Of a stretch of 64,000 bases of DNA, positions 1 through 10,427 are shown one piece after another; position 1 is the first letter of the stretch, and the number at the start of each line of letters is the position of its first letter. The notes under the pieces were generated by a model, which was not told the origin of the DNA, did not search any database, and saw only the letters and a program-made list of their open reading frames with translations. Source of the stretch: a bacterium (GTDB taxonomy: Bacteria > Myxococcota_A > Bradymonadia > UBA7976 > UBA1532); assembly GCA_030427205.1 (NCBI GenBank), contig JAUHXC010000019.1:62001-126000 (forward strand). The letters are read 5' to 3'. A program made the translations under genes and the position numbers.

Positions 1-896
1 GCGAAGTCCTCGCCTTTTCCGCGGTGGATCGGCGGGTTGCTCACGATGCGATCGACCCGCAGATCGGGCGCCGCCCGCCAGCCGTCGCCCAGGTGCAGCG
101 CCCCGTCGGGCACGTTCTCGCGCGCCGCCTCGATCGCGACCGCGTCGGCGTCGAGCAGATGCAAGGCCGCCTCGGGCCGGGTCCGGCGGATCGCAGCCGA
201 CAAGGCGCCGGCTCCACAGCCGAAATCGAGCACCCGGTCGCGGGCGCCGAAGGGCGCGACGGCGGCGAGCAGCGCGGCGCTCGCCGGATCGAGGCGTCCC
301 GCCGCGAAGACCCCGGGATACTCGACCCACGGCACCTCCACCATCGCCCCGGTGCGCACGCGGGCGCCCACGTCGTCGGGCAGCGCGATGGTGATCGTGC
401 TGCGCCAGGCGGCGAGCGGCGCCCGCGCCGGCGCGTCGGTGCGCACCGCCCGCCAGACCCGGCAGCGCCGCTTGATGAGCACCGTCTCGGCCTCGGCGAA
501 GAGCGGGTCGAGGCGCTTGCCCGCCGAGCGGATGCCCTCGTCGTTGGCCCCGTAGAGCCACAATACGCCGCCCGGCGCGAGCACCGAAGCCAGCCCGTGC
601 AGCGCCATGTCGAGCGCCGCCTTGGCCTTGGGCATGCGCAGGGTGGCGCCGGCAAAGGGCCCCGCGGCGGGCCAGGGCCGGGCCGGGCGATCGCCCCGGG
701 CCAGACGATCCCAGCGATCGATCGGCGCGGGGTCCGTGGCGATCGCCGCGGCCAGCGCGCCGTCGGCGTCGTCGGTCAAGAGCAGGCGTCCATCGGGCGG
801 CTCGACCGCCTCGGCGGCGACGGCGGCGACCTGCGCTTCACGCCCATCGCTGCGGGCGTCGGTACGGCGGGGGCGGCGGGAGCGGCGGCTGTTCAT
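1..896 (-). CDS. RsmC-like class I rRNA methyltransferase (3' end outside window)
   Basis: An open frame runs from an ATG at 896 leftwards off the window edge, so about 298 residues are visible and the C-terminus is missing. The second half has a class I SAM-binding motif I (VLDFGCGAGALSAAI) followed by an acidic motif (LHLLDADAVAIEAA) and the NPP-type catalytic motif (IVSNPPIHRGKG) typical of RsmC/RlmG N2-guanine rRNA methyltransferases. The first half looks like the degenerate N-terminal duplicate domain these enzymes carry (LYGANDEGI, FAEAETVLIKR). By family it would methylate a guanine of 16S rRNA in the cytoplasm. Specificity between RsmC and RlmG cannot be decided here, and a weaker alternative is a generic N6/N2 methyltransferase. 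It is divergent from the gene starting at 1159. Confidence 0.82.
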   Translation of the reverse strand, partial: MNSRRSRRPRRTDARSDGREAQVAAVAAEAVEPPDGRLLLTDDADGALAAAIATDPAPIDRWDRLARGDRPARPWPAAGPFAGATLRMPKAKAALDMALHGLASVLAPGGVLWLYGANDEGIRSAGKRLDPLFAEAETVLIKRRCRVWRAVRTDAPARAPLAAWRSTITIALPDDVGARVRTGAMVEVPWVEYPGVFAAGRLDPASAALLAAVAPFGARDRVLDFGCGAGALSAAIRRTRPEAALHLLDADAVAIEAARENVPDGALHLGDGWRAAPDLRVDRIVSNPPIHRGKGEDF

Positions 897-941
897 CGGC
901 GCGTTGTAGCCAATCCCCGCGGCCATGTCACCCGACCCGCG

Positions 942-980
942 CAGACCCGCAGAGCCACACAGACCCGCGCAGAGCCACAC
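942..980. repeat. Short imperfect direct repeat upstream of the 1159 gene
   Basis: Two near-identical copies of a roughly 20-base unit (CAGACCCGC..AGAGCCACAC) lie in tandem between the divergent genes, and shorter fragments of the same unit (GACCCGCGCAG) flank them. The region 897-1158 is otherwise GC-rich with no recognisable promoter. Confidence 0.5.
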
Positions 981-1158
981 CGGCCCGCGCAGGCCCGTAC
1001 CGACCCTCGATCGGCGCCCGAGACTGGCCCCAGGAGCCAGCAGACGGCCCGCAGAGGCCCGCTCGGCCCATCCCCCATGGCCCGGAGGCCGTCGCCGCCA
1101 AACGGACCCCCAGACCCGCGTTGCGGCCCTGCGGGCATCTGGGGCATCATCGGCTGCG

Positions 1159-2550
1159 ATGCACGATCAAGAGCGACGGCCGCTCGACGCGCTCGACGGG
1201 CAATACGCGGCCGACGGACAAAGATCAGACAGCGAAGCCGGGCGGCTCGGCGATCGGGCCGATCTCGCCGCGTCCAATACCCGCGAGGCGGGCTTCCTCG
1301 GCCAGCGGATCGAGGTCCTGCTGGCCCGCGGGCTGTCCGACCCCCGGGCGCTGGTCGAGCTGCTCGAGCGCAGCACGCCCGAAGAGCGCGAGGCCATCGC
1401 CGGCGATCGGGCGCTGATGGATCGGCTCGTCGACGGCTGCCCCCACGAGGCCCTGCCCGCCGTCCTGCAGCTGCTCGTCGGCGACCCCAAGTGGGCGCTG
1501 TACCATTACCTGTGCCGCCGCGGCGGCCGGGATGGCGGCGCGGTGCACCAACTGCTCGCCGGCGCCACCACCGACCAGAAGCTCGAGATCGTCCGCTGGG
1601 CGGCGCTGGTCGGTCGCTTGAGCGAGGTGCTCGACGGCCACCCCGACGGCCTCTTCGGCGCCGCGCTGGGGCAGCGGGTCGACGCCGAGTTCGCCCGCAG
1701 CGGCGACCCGCGCTACGCGGCGTTCCGGGCGTGGCGCGGCGGGCGGGGCGGCGCATTCGACGCCCGCGCGGCCCTGACCCGCATGGCCCGCGATCCGACG
1801 GCCCTCGCCGCGGGGCTGCGCGGCGATCCATCGGACTGGAGCCGGGTCGTCGAGCACGCCCCTCGCAACGACGGGCTCGATCCCGGCCTGCGCGCGTCGC
1901 TCGATCGCATCGCCCTCGAACTGCGCGGGCTCGATCGCGCGCAGCTGCGCGAGGCGTTCGACTTGCGCTTCGGCGTGACCCTCGAAGGGCCCGACGCGGC
2001 GGCGCTCGACGCGCAGGGCATCGAGGCGGTCTGGCGCCGGCTGGCGCCGCTGGATCCGAGCCGCGTCGATCGGCACACCGTGGATCGGGCGTGTCGCGAT
2101 CCGTTCGGCGGCGCCGGCTGGCAGGTGGCCGACTTCGTCGACGAGACGACCCGCGCGCCCGACGCCTCCGCCGACCCGCCACCCGCAGACGACGCAGGCC
2201 CCGATTCGGCTGTCGAGCACGCGACCGACGCCCGCGCGGCGCTGCTCGATGCGTTCATCGAGGCCTGCGGCGGCGATACCGCGTTGCGCACGGCGGCGGA
2301 CGCGGCGCTCGACGGGCGGCTGGACGACGACGGGTGGTCGGCGGCGGTCGTGGCCGCCGCCGAGCGCGGCACCCTGGCCGTGCCACCGGCCGAGGTCGCC
2401 GCCGCGCTCCGCCGACTGCGGGATGGCGCCGCCCCGCGGCTCGCGGTGAGCGGGCCGACCACGGCGCCGGCGCCGCGCTCACCGACCGAGGGCCGGACGG
2501 CGCTGCCGAGCTGGCTCTCGGGCCTGCCGGGCGGCGAACGCGAGCGGTAG
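1159..2550 (+). CDS. Hypothetical helical protein, 463 aa
   Basis: I do not recognise this protein. From the ATG at 1159 it has no signal peptide or membrane segment and appears soluble and mostly alpha-helical, built from Leu/Arg/Asp-rich units such as RALVELLERSTPEEREAIAGDRALMDRLVDG and LRASLDRIALELRGLDRAQ in which helices of 15-20 residues alternate with Gly/Asp/Pro turns. This kind of repeating helical unit is reminiscent of large helical proteins near toxin-delivery loci in Myxococcota, but no such genes are nearby. The C-terminal 50 residues are Pro/Ala/Thr-rich and probably disordered. The frame stays open upstream to 925, but that stretch is the direct-repeat region with Pro/Arg-rich translation, so I placed the start at 1159. 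Function unknown. Confidence 0.7.
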   Translation: MHDQERRPLDALDGQYAADGQRSDSEAGRLGDRADLAASNTREAGFLGQRIEVLLARGLSDPRALVELLERSTPEEREAIAGDRALMDRLVDGCPHEALPAVLQLLVGDPKWALYHYLCRRGGRDGGAVHQLLAGATTDQKLEIVRWAALVGRLSEVLDGHPDGLFGAALGQRVDAEFARSGDPRYAAFRAWRGGRGGAFDARAALTRMARDPTALAAGLRGDPSDWSRVVEHAPRNDGLDPGLRASLDRIALELRGLDRAQLREAFDLRFGVTLEGPDAAALDAQGIEAVWRRLAPLDPSRVDRHTVDRACRDPFGGAGWQVADFVDETTRAPDASADPPPADDAGPDSAVEHATDARAALLDAFIEACGGDTALRTAADAALDGRLDDDGWSAAVVAAAERGTLAVPPAEVAAALRRLRDGAAPRLAVSGPTTAPAPRSPTEGRTALPSWLSGLPGGERER

Positions 2551-2653
2551 CCGGCCGACCGTTCGTCCGGCAGCGCCGACCGATCGGCCGCCGCCCACGC
2601 GCCGGCCGGGCGGACGTGCCATGCTGCGGTCGCTCACACCCGAGGAGGAGACC

Positions 2654-3607
2654 ATGAAGGCCACCGTCATCGACGCCGACGGCGCCCCGACCATCGAGAC
2701 CGTGCCCGATCCCGGGCTGGCGCCGCCGGGCCAGCTCTTGCTGCGGGTCGACGCGGCCGCCCTCAACCCCGCCGACGTCAAGGTCATCGAGGGCCAGTTC
2801 GCCGGGCGCTTCCTGCGGGCGCGCACCCAGCCGCTGGTGCCGGGCTTCGACTTCAGCGGCGTCGTCGAGGCGATCGGCGACGGCGTCGCGTCGCCCCGGG
2901 TGGGTCAGGCGGTCTTCGGTCACCTGCCCTACAGCAGCAAGAATACCCAGGGCAGCCTGGCGGACTATCTCGTGGTGCCCGCCGAGAGCGTCGGGCCCAA
3001 GCCCGACGAGGTCTCCCATCCGACCGCCGCGGCGACGGCCACCACCGGCCTGACCGCCCTGCAGGCGCTGCGCGATCTCGGACGGCTGAGGCCCGGCGGG
3101 CGGGTGCTGATCAACGGCGCCTCGGGCGGTGTTGGCGCGCACGCGGTGCAGATCGCCCGGCTGCTGGGCGCCGAGGCGGTGGTGGGCACCTGCAGCGCGG
3201 CCAAGATGGACTTCGTCGCCGGCCTCGGCGCCGAGCCGGTCGACTATCGCCAGACCGCCTTCCCGGCGACGCCCGGCGGCCCGTTCGACGTGGTCTTCGA
3301 CGCGGCCGCGACCGCCTCGTATCGCGCCGCCCGGGCGCTGTTGACCGACGACGGGGCCTACATCACCACCCTGCCCGGGTTCGGGCTGCTGTTCGACATG
3401 CTGGCCGCGGCCTTCTCCCGGCGTACGGCGGGCGTGGTGGTGGTGAAATCCCAGGCGGCCGATCTGACGCAGCTGGGCGGCTGGCTGGCCGACGGTGCGC
3501 TCGAGACGCCGCTCGATACCACCGTCGATCGGGCCGATGTCGCCGAGGGCCTGGCGCGGCTGAAGAGCGGCGCGGTGAAGGGCAAGGTCGCCGTGCGCAT
3601 GCGGTAG
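2654..3607 (+). CDS. NADPH:quinone oxidoreductase-like MDR family enzyme
   Basis: A 317-residue medium-chain dehydrogenase/reductase of the zinc-independent quinone reductase type. The N-terminal GroES-like fold carries LNPADVKVIEG (about residues 38-48) and the Rossmann domain has GASGGVGAHAVQIARLLG, the nucleotide-binding AxxGxxG pattern of the QOR/ETR class. The cysteines and histidines that bind catalytic zinc in alcohol dehydrogenases are absent. By family it reduces quinones or enones with NADPH in the cytosol. A strong ribosome site (GAGGAGGAG, ending 4 bases upstream) fixes the ATG at 2654. It converges on a micro-gene with 15 bases between stops. The substrate cannot be read from sequence. 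Confidence 0.88.
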   Translation: MKATVIDADGAPTIETVPDPGLAPPGQLLLRVDAAALNPADVKVIEGQFAGRFLRARTQPLVPGFDFSGVVEAIGDGVASPRVGQAVFGHLPYSSKNTQGSLADYLVVPAESVGPKPDEVSHPTAAATATTGLTALQALRDLGRLRPGGRVLINGASGGVGAHAVQIARLLGAEAVVGTCSAAKMDFVAGLGAEPVDYRQTAFPATPGGPFDVVFDAAATASYRAARALLTDDGAYITTLPGFGLLFDMLAAAFSRRTAGVVVVKSQAADLTQLGGWLADGALETPLDTTVDRADVAEGLARLKSGAVKGKVAVRMR

Positions 3608-3625
3608 CGCCTCGCCCGGCCGCTA
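3605..3625. terminator. Small inverted repeat containing both convergent stop codons
   Basis: TAGCG at 3605-3609 and CGCTA at 3621-3625 form a 5-bp stem that includes the TAG of the oxidoreductase and the TAG of the minus-strand micro-gene. There is no T-tract, so termination is only a possibility. Confidence 0.25.
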
Positions 3626-3781
3626 TGGCTCGGGCGCGGTCGCGGCGGCGTCGGGCGGACCCCGATCCGGCCGCTCGTCGGGCGGGTCGATCAGGCGGGC
3701 GATGCCGCTGAGCAGCAAGGCGGCGGCGAAGAGCACGAGGCCCACCAGAGCGGCGGCGATGTAGGTGTGTCGAGCGGCCAT
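3623..3781 (-). CDS. 52-residue single-pass membrane micro-protein
   Basis: A short frame from ATG 3781 encodes 52 residues: a short N-terminus (MAARHTY), one hydrophobic segment of about 22 residues (IAAALVGLVLFAAALLLSGIA) and an acidic/Pro-rich tail ending in TAPEP. A purine-rich GGGAGA lies about 6 bases upstream of the ATG. Codon third positions are almost all G/C, as in neighbouring genes. Nothing indicates function; the topology suggests a small inner-membrane protein with a C-terminal tail. It is separate from the large lipoprotein downstream by about 300 bases on the other side of its own promoter-free gap. Confidence 0.55.
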   Translation of the reverse strand: MAARHTYIAAALVGLVLFAAALLLSGIARLIDPPDERPDRGPPDAAATAPEP

Positions 3782-3918
3782 GTTCGTCTCCCGGGCGATG
3801 CGCCGAGCACAACGGCTTCAGCGTGCCGGGACATTCGACGCCGACTCAAGAGACGCGACGCTGACGGAGCGGGCAGGGCGAGCGCGGGCAGGGGCCCCGC
3901 GCCCGCTCGCAAGCCGGA

Positions 3919-6768
3919 TCAGTCGGCCACGCAGGTGAGCGTGTAGGTGTTCTCGAAGCCGCCGTTGAAACCGTCGATGAAGAGGTAGGCGGTCTCGTCC
4001 GCGGCGAGCGCGAACTGGATCTGGCTCAGGCGGCGCAGGTCGGGCTGACCGGCGTCGTCGTTGCAGGCGAGCTCCAGCTCGGCGTCGTCGCGGGTGCAGA
4101 AGCTACGGGCGAAGAGCAGGGTGTCGTTCTCGCGATCCATCATGGTCTCTTCGTCGAAGGTGTACGAGCGCGCGGTGCAGGTGAAGGTGCCGGCCTCGGG
4201 CGCGGTGAAGGCGATGACGTCGTTGGGGCCGCCGCCGCCACAGGTGCCCAGGCCGCGCGGCTCGGCGCCGGTATTGTCGCCCTCGTAGACCCAGGTGCCG
4301 GCCTCGGGCGAGTTGGCGTTGAGGTCGAAGACCTCCCAATCGTCGGGGCAGGCGCGGGGCACCTCGACGCACTGCGCGGCGCCTTCCTCACCCTCGACGG
4401 GCTCGCAGATGCTGTCGCCGGCGCAGGCGGCGGTGAAGTCGGCCGGATCGCAGGCATCGCCGGGACCGAGCGGCGCCGGCGGGGCGATCTCGAAGTCGCT
4501 CGCGTCGCTCTCGAGGCCCGCGCGGTCGAGCACGCTGACGCGGAAGCTGGCCACCGAGGCGAAGCGCGGGTCGTCGAAGAGCTGGTAGGTGGCGCTGGCG
4601 GTGTAGGCGCCGAGCAGGCCGGGCTCGACCTCCTGGAAGGCGAGCAGCTGGATCGGCTCGGCCGCGAAGAGGTCGTTGCCCTCGCCGTCGAGGAAGAGGA
4701 TGCGGAAGAGGTTGACGTCGCCCTCGGGGTCGGTGCCCTCGATGCTCAGCGCGATGCCGTTGGCGGCCAGCGAGAAGTAGACCGAGCCCCCGTCGACGGT
4801 CGGCGCGGTCGCCGCCTGGCAGATGGTCTCGCCGTCGCCCTCTTCACCGTCGGCGTCGTAGCAGCGCAGGCCGAGCGCGCAGGTATTGAAGGCCACGTTG
4901 CACGGCATGCCGAGCAGCACCTCGGACGGCGCGTCGAAGTCGGCGGCGGCCTCTTCGCTCTCGATGCCGAGGTCGTCGAAGACCACGAAGGTGACCCCGG
5001 CGAGGCTGTCGACGGGCACGCCGTCGGGCAGCGCGAAGCTGGCGGTGCCGGTGAAGGCGGTGCCCTCGCCGCGATCGAGGTCTTCGAAGAGCGCGTCGAA
5101 CGGCTCACCCACCGGGTTGCCGTCGCCGTCGCGCAGGGTCACGGTGACGCCGAGCGGGTCGACGTCGTTGCCCGAGATGCGGATACCGCCCAGGTTGCGC
5201 TCGGCGTTGAGCACCGCCTCGGCGCTCTCGGGGTCGATGGTCGGCGGGGCGACGACGTTGATGCGCAGGTCGTACTCGCCGCGCCATTGCATCGCCTGGT
5301 CCTCCGCCGGGAAGCTGTCGACGAAGACGTAGACCGTATCGCCCTCGCGGGCCGAGAAGATCATGCCGCTGGTGAAAACGCCCTGCTGGATGTCGTCGTT
5401 GCAGGCGAGGTCGAAGCCCTGGGGGCCGGCGCCCTCGTCGGCGTTGCACAGGAGGCGGGCGAAGAGCACGGTGTCGGCCTGCGGATCGTCGCTCTCGACG
5501 ATGGCGAGGTAGTCCGCGGTGGTCGGGGCGACGAAGCTGTACACGTCGGTCGCCGCGGCGGTGCCGTTGACGCACGAGCCGCCGCGCAGCGGCATCGACT
5601 CGGTATTGTCGCCGGTGACCTCCACCAGACCCGAGGCCAGGTCGAGCGCCTCGACGGGCCACTCGTCGGGGCACAGCCCGAGGTCGCCGATCTCGGCGCA
5701 GGCGCCGATGAGCGCCTCGGCCTCGATGGCGCAGTAGGCGCCCGCGCCGCACGCGTTGAGCAGGCCGACGACGTCACAGGGGCCGTCGATCGGCGACTCG
5801 GGGATGGGGGAGGGCTCGACGCGGATGGGCATCGCGCTGCGGTTGCCCTCGGCGTCGAGCGCGAAGACGTCGGCGACGGTGAGCAGACCGACGGGCACCT
5901 GCTGCGGGTCGAAGGTGACCACGCCGAAGCCCTGGTAGTTGCCGTCGGCGTCGTGCTCGACCTCGTCGAACTCCATCGCGTAGTCGAAGATCTCCGATCC
6001 GTCATCGGGGTTGTAGAAGACCAGCACGGCGCCGATGGTATCGCTCTCGGGGTCGTTGCCGGTGGCCTGCAGGCCGATGCCGTTGACCTGCTCGTTGACG
6101 GTGTAGATCGCCGTGTCGACGGTCGGCGGCTCGGTCACCACGTTGGGCCGGGCGGTGATGGTGAACTCGGCCGGGTCGAGCCCGTTGTAGGTGTCGACGA
6201 AGAGGTAGACGGTGTCGCCCTCGTTGAGGGTGATGAGCACCCGGCTGTACGGGATCGCCGGGAAGTCGATGTCATCGTTGCAGTCGAGCTCGCTGCCGCC
6301 GTCCTCGCACGAGCCGCGGGCGTAGAGCACCGTGTCGTAGGTGCTGCCCAGGGTGTTGAAGTCCCACTCTTCGGTGGTCGGCGCGGTGAACTTGAAGACC
6401 GTGTCGGCCCCCTGGGTCATGCCGTCGGTGCAGCTGCCCTGGTAGTCGTCGCTGCCAGCGTGGTTGCCGGTGTAGCTGAAGCGATTGTTCTCGCCGGCGC
6501 CGAGCGCGTTGAGGTCGAGCGCGGGCATGCCGGCGCATTCGCCCTCACCCTCGCCTTCGCCCTCACCCTCGCCTTCGCCCTCACCCTCGCCCTCACCTTC
6601 GCCCTCACCTTCGCCCTCACCCTCGCCTTCGCCCTCACCTTCGCCTTCACCACCGTCCACGCCGGGGCCGACGTCGGTGTCGCCTCCCCCGCCGCCGTCA
6701 TCACAACCCAGACCCACCGCGGCGACCAGCGCCACGAGATACAGCCAGCGCATGCCTGCCATCTTCAA
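3919..6768 (-). CDS. Large secreted lipoprotein: Gly-Glu linker and three PPC-like domains
   Basis: A 949-residue exported lipoprotein. The start is either TTG 6768 (GGGAG 6 bases upstream) or the ATG two codons later. A signal peptide ends in the lipobox VGLGC (Cys about 22), followed by a Gly/Asp linker and a run of 19 Gly-Glu pairs. Three copies of a roughly 110-residue beta domain follow, each with the signature YTGN..G..R..GSC...DTVFKFTAP..T/YDTVLYAR..C...LACNDD...GDTVYLFVD. This resembles the bacterial pre-peptidase C-terminal (PPC) domain. Between them are beta-sandwich-like segments (PPTVDTAIYTVNEQVNGIGL) and short Cys-containing segments (CDVVGLLNACGAGAYC). It probably sits on the outer membrane, possibly surface exposed with the acidic run as a stalk. 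No catalytic motif is visible. The next gene upstream encodes a two-domain relative. Confidence 0.85.
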   Translation of the reverse strand: MKMAGMRWLYLVALVAAVGLGCDDGGGGGDTDVGPGVDGGEGEGEGEGEGEGEGEGEGEGEGEGEGEGEGEGEGEGECAGMPALDLNALGAGENNRFSYTGNHAGSDDYQGSCTDGMTQGADTVFKFTAPTTEEWDFNTLGSTYDTVLYARGSCEDGGSELDCNDDIDFPAIPYSRVLITLNEGDTVYLFVDTYNGLDPAEFTITARPNVVTEPPTVDTAIYTVNEQVNGIGLQATGNDPESDTIGAVLVFYNPDDGSEIFDYAMEFDEVEHDADGNYQGFGVVTFDPQQVPVGLLTVADVFALDAEGNRSAMPIRVEPSPIPESPIDGPCDVVGLLNACGAGAYCAIEAEALIGACAEIGDLGLCPDEWPVEALDLASGLVEVTGDNTESMPLRGGSCVNGTAAATDVYSFVAPTTADYLAIVESDDPQADTVLFARLLCNADEGAGPQGFDLACNDDIQQGVFTSGMIFSAREGDTVYVFVDSFPAEDQAMQWRGEYDLRINVVAPPTIDPESAEAVLNAERNLGGIRISGNDVDPLGVTVTLRDGDGNPVGEPFDALFEDLDRGEGTAFTGTASFALPDGVPVDSLAGVTFVVFDDLGIESEEAAADFDAPSEVLLGMPCNVAFNTCALGLRCYDADGEEGDGETICQAATAPTVDGGSVYFSLAANGIALSIEGTDPEGDVNLFRILFLDGEGNDLFAAEPIQLLAFQEVEPGLLGAYTASATYQLFDDPRFASVASFRVSVLDRAGLESDASDFEIAPPAPLGPGDACDPADFTAACAGDSICEPVEGEEGAAQCVEVPRACPDDWEVFDLNANSPEAGTWVYEGDNTGAEPRGLGTCGGGGPNDVIAFTAPEAGTFTCTARSYTFDEETMMDRENDTLLFARSFCTRDDAELELACNDDAGQPDLRRLSQIQFALAADETAYLFIDGFNGGFENTYTLTCVAD
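6538..6651 (-). repeat. Gly-Glu dipeptide-coding hexamer repeat (19 units)
   Basis: A run of 19 consecutive Glu-Gly codon pairs. Glu alternates between GAG and GAA and Gly between GGC and GGT, so the DNA is not a perfect satellite. That implies selection on the protein sequence rather than recent slippage alone. Confidence 0.95.
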
Positions 6769-6914
6769 AGCTCACTCCCTCTTTCGAGTCACGCCGTCGG
6801 CCGCCCGACGGGCCGCACACAATGCGGCGCCGGACGGTAACCGAGACGTCCGGATGGGAGCAAGGCGCGAAAGGCCGACCGCCGTGACCGGGTCGGCAGG
6901 CCGGCGGCCTGTCG

Positions 6915-8918
6915 TCAGGGCTGACGACGCGCGGTGAGATCGAAGCCGCCGACCCAGGTCCCGTCGTTGCCGCCGTCGACGATGACGAAGACCCGCTCGC
7001 CTTCGGCGAGTTCGAGGTCGATCAGGCTGAAGGCGTTCTCGATGCTGATGTCGTCGTTGCAGGCCAGCTCGACCGCCGCCCGCGCCGGGTCGAAGCCGCA
7101 GTGGCTGCGGGCGTAGAGCACCGTGTCGGCCCCGCCGGCACGGGAGTAGGTCACGAAGGAGTAGGCGCCCGCTTCGGGCGCGGTGAAGCTGAAGATCGCC
7201 TGCGCCGCGCCGCCACCGCACGAGCCACGGGTGACGTTGTAGCGGGTGGTCAGGTCACCGGCGAAGCGCCACTCGTCGCGGTCTTCCCAGGCGTTGAGGT
7301 CGATCGGCTCGCCCCAGGCCTCGGGGCACTCGGCGTCGGGTCGACCGCACTCGGGCAGCTGCCCCTCGCCGGCCTGATGGCAGAAGGCCTCCCCCCGGCA
7401 ACGGGCCTGCGCTTCGAGCGGATCGCAGGTCTCGCCGACGTCGACGGTGATCGGCGGGTCGAGCAGGCCGGCGTCGAAGGCGGGCCCGCGCAGGCCCTCG
7501 GCGTCGAACGGGATCAGCGTCGCCGAGACCGCGCCGCGGTCGCGCAGCAGCGCGAGGCTGAAGAGCGCGGTGAAGCGGTCGCCGTCCCACTCGACGAAGT
7601 CGAAGGTCCGATCGCCGCCGGCCACCTGGTCGCCGTCGGCGTTGAGCATCGACAGCGCCACGCCGCGCACGTCGCGGTCGGGGTCGACCCCGCTGACCTG
7701 GTAGCCGGTCAACAGGGTATCGGGGTCATAGAAGCCCTTGGCCCGGTTCAGCACGGGCGCGGTGGGCTCGATGCAACCGGCGACCCCGTCGGCGTCGGGA
7801 TCCATGCAGCGGGTGGGCGCCGGGCAGACGTCGCGGATCCGGTCGCGATCGCAGGGCTGACCCTCGGGCACCGGCCCCGCCCGCTGCGGCTCGGCGACGG
7901 CCCGCTCGCTGCGGTTGCCGCGGGCGTCGAGCAGCTGGACCTGCACCGCCCCGGTCTGGGGGAAGCCGGCGAGCAGGTTGGCCACGAAGCGGAAGGTGAA
8001 CGCCTCCTGGCCGAAGACCGGCTCGATCGGATCGAGGATGTAGGTGTCGGCCCCCTGCTCGTTGAGGATGATGACCTCGCCGTCGGCGTCGAGCAGGTTG
8101 AGGAAGGCCTGCTGCACGTCGGCCCCGGTATCGGTGCCTTCGATGACCAGCCCGAGGTCGTCGCCCTGGGCGTAGGCGATGACCGCCGCGATGACCGGCG
8201 GCTCGTCGGGCGCGCAGACGCCTTCGGGGCCGCGGACGTCGGGATCGGCGCGGCAATAGCTGCCCTGGGCGCAGCCGTTGAGTTCGCTGGCGACGTCGCA
8301 GACCTCGCCGACCTGCACGATGGGCAGCCGGCGCGCGCTGAGCTCGTAGCGCGCGTTGATCGCCCGGCCGACGGTATCGACGACGAGGAAGACCTCTTCG
8401 CCGGCGTCGAGCTCGAGCCGCAGCCGGCTCTCGAGGCGGCCGGCGGCGATGTCGTCGTTGCACGCCCGCTCCGACTCGGGATCTTCACAGGTCGAGCGGG
8501 CGTGCAGCACCGGATCGTAGCTGCCGAAGACCTGGCCGCGCAGCGCGCGGGGCGTCAACACGAACTGCCACGCGCCGGCCTCGGGGGCCGCGAAGCGCAC
8601 GACCTGATCGTAGGCCTCCGATCCGCCGCCGCCGCAGCTGCCAGTGAAGCCAGCGTCGTCCTGCAGCTGCCCGTCGTAGACCAGCACGCCGGCGCCGAGA
8701 GGCCGGGCCAGCGCGGCGAAGTCGATCGCCTGGCTGTCGGCGCACGGGTCGGGCGGTGACGGGATGACCGGCGCCGCGCCGTCGGGGCGCGGGCTGACGG
8801 GCGGCAGGCCCTCGTCGGTGACGGCAGCATCTTCCAGGCGGCCTTGAGTCTCCTCCTGCTCGCAGCCGAGCAGCGAGGACAGCAGACACAGGGCCGGCAC
8901 GATGTGGCGGTGGGACAT
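6915..8918 (-). CDS. Secreted lipoprotein with two PPC-like domains
   Basis: A 667-residue paralogue of the neighbouring 949-residue lipoprotein, lacking the Gly-Glu run. ATG 8918 gives a signal peptide ending in the lipobox SLLGC (Cys 19). An early PPC-like domain (YDGQLQDDAGFTGSCGGGGSEAYDQVVRFAAP..ACNDDI..GEEVFLVVDT) and a C-terminal one (GDLTTRYNVTRGSCGGG..IFSFTAP..DTVLYARSHC..ACNDDI..GERVFVIVDG) enclose beta-sandwich-like segments and two Cys-rich stretches (CDVASELNGCAQGSYC; CDPLEAQARCRGEAFC). The shared C-[DN]-x(8-12)-C-x(4-6)-YC pattern with the neighbour supports duplication. It is expected at the outer membrane. An upstream in-frame ATG at 8999 would precede the signal peptide with an Arg-rich stretch and is rejected. 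Confidence 0.83.
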   Translation of the reverse strand: MSHRHIVPALCLLSSLLGCEQEETQGRLEDAAVTDEGLPPVSPRPDGAAPVIPSPPDPCADSQAIDFAALARPLGAGVLVYDGQLQDDAGFTGSCGGGGSEAYDQVVRFAAPEAGAWQFVLTPRALRGQVFGSYDPVLHARSTCEDPESERACNDDIAAGRLESRLRLELDAGEEVFLVVDTVGRAINARYELSARRLPIVQVGEVCDVASELNGCAQGSYCRADPDVRGPEGVCAPDEPPVIAAVIAYAQGDDLGLVIEGTDTGADVQQAFLNLLDADGEVIILNEQGADTYILDPIEPVFGQEAFTFRFVANLLAGFPQTGAVQVQLLDARGNRSERAVAEPQRAGPVPEGQPCDRDRIRDVCPAPTRCMDPDADGVAGCIEPTAPVLNRAKGFYDPDTLLTGYQVSGVDPDRDVRGVALSMLNADGDQVAGGDRTFDFVEWDGDRFTALFSLALLRDRGAVSATLIPFDAEGLRGPAFDAGLLDPPITVDVGETCDPLEAQARCRGEAFCHQAGEGQLPECGRPDAECPEAWGEPIDLNAWEDRDEWRFAGDLTTRYNVTRGSCGGGAAQAIFSFTAPEAGAYSFVTYSRAGGADTVLYARSHCGFDPARAAVELACNDDISIENAFSLIDLELAEGERVFVIVDGGNDGTWVGGFDLTARRQP

Positions 8919-9018
8919 CCGGAGCACTCCCTCGCGTGGGTCGAGGCCGCGCGAGGCCCCGAGGCGGGCAGCGTGCCCCGACGGACGGGGCGCGGTCAAC
9001 CGCGAGCCAGCGACGCGA

Positions 9019-10224
<1,206 letters not shown>

Positions 10225-10382
10225 CTCGGGGCGCCTCCTCGCTGCGGTGCAAGCGCGCGGCTGCGCGCCGATGACGACCCCCTGCGGGCCGTGGGTGCCG
10301 TGTCTAGCATGGGGCCAGAGATCGGCGAAAGGCGCGGCGGGTCGGGAGTCGACCGGATGCCCGGCGGGCGCGGTCGGCGGCG

Positions 10383-10424
10383 CTGCCGGTTGGTCTCTGC
10401 CGGTGGGTCTCTGCCGGTTGACCT
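10383..10424. repeat. 14-bp tandem repeat, three copies
   Basis: CTGCCGGT starts at 10383, 10397 and 10411, giving three 14-base units (CTGCCGGTTGGTCT with minor changes) directly after the stop of the ATPase gene. The period is not a multiple of three, so it is not coding. The rest of 10225-10427 holds no other visible signal. Confidence 0.8.
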
Positions 10425-10427
10425 CTA

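Noticed and set aside
5287..6840. Plus-strand open frame antisense to the Gly-Glu lipoprotein
   Set aside because: It is the mirror of the GE repeat (Ala/Phe/Leu-Thr runs) and lacks a ribosome site; GC-rich DNA keeps antisense frames open by chance.
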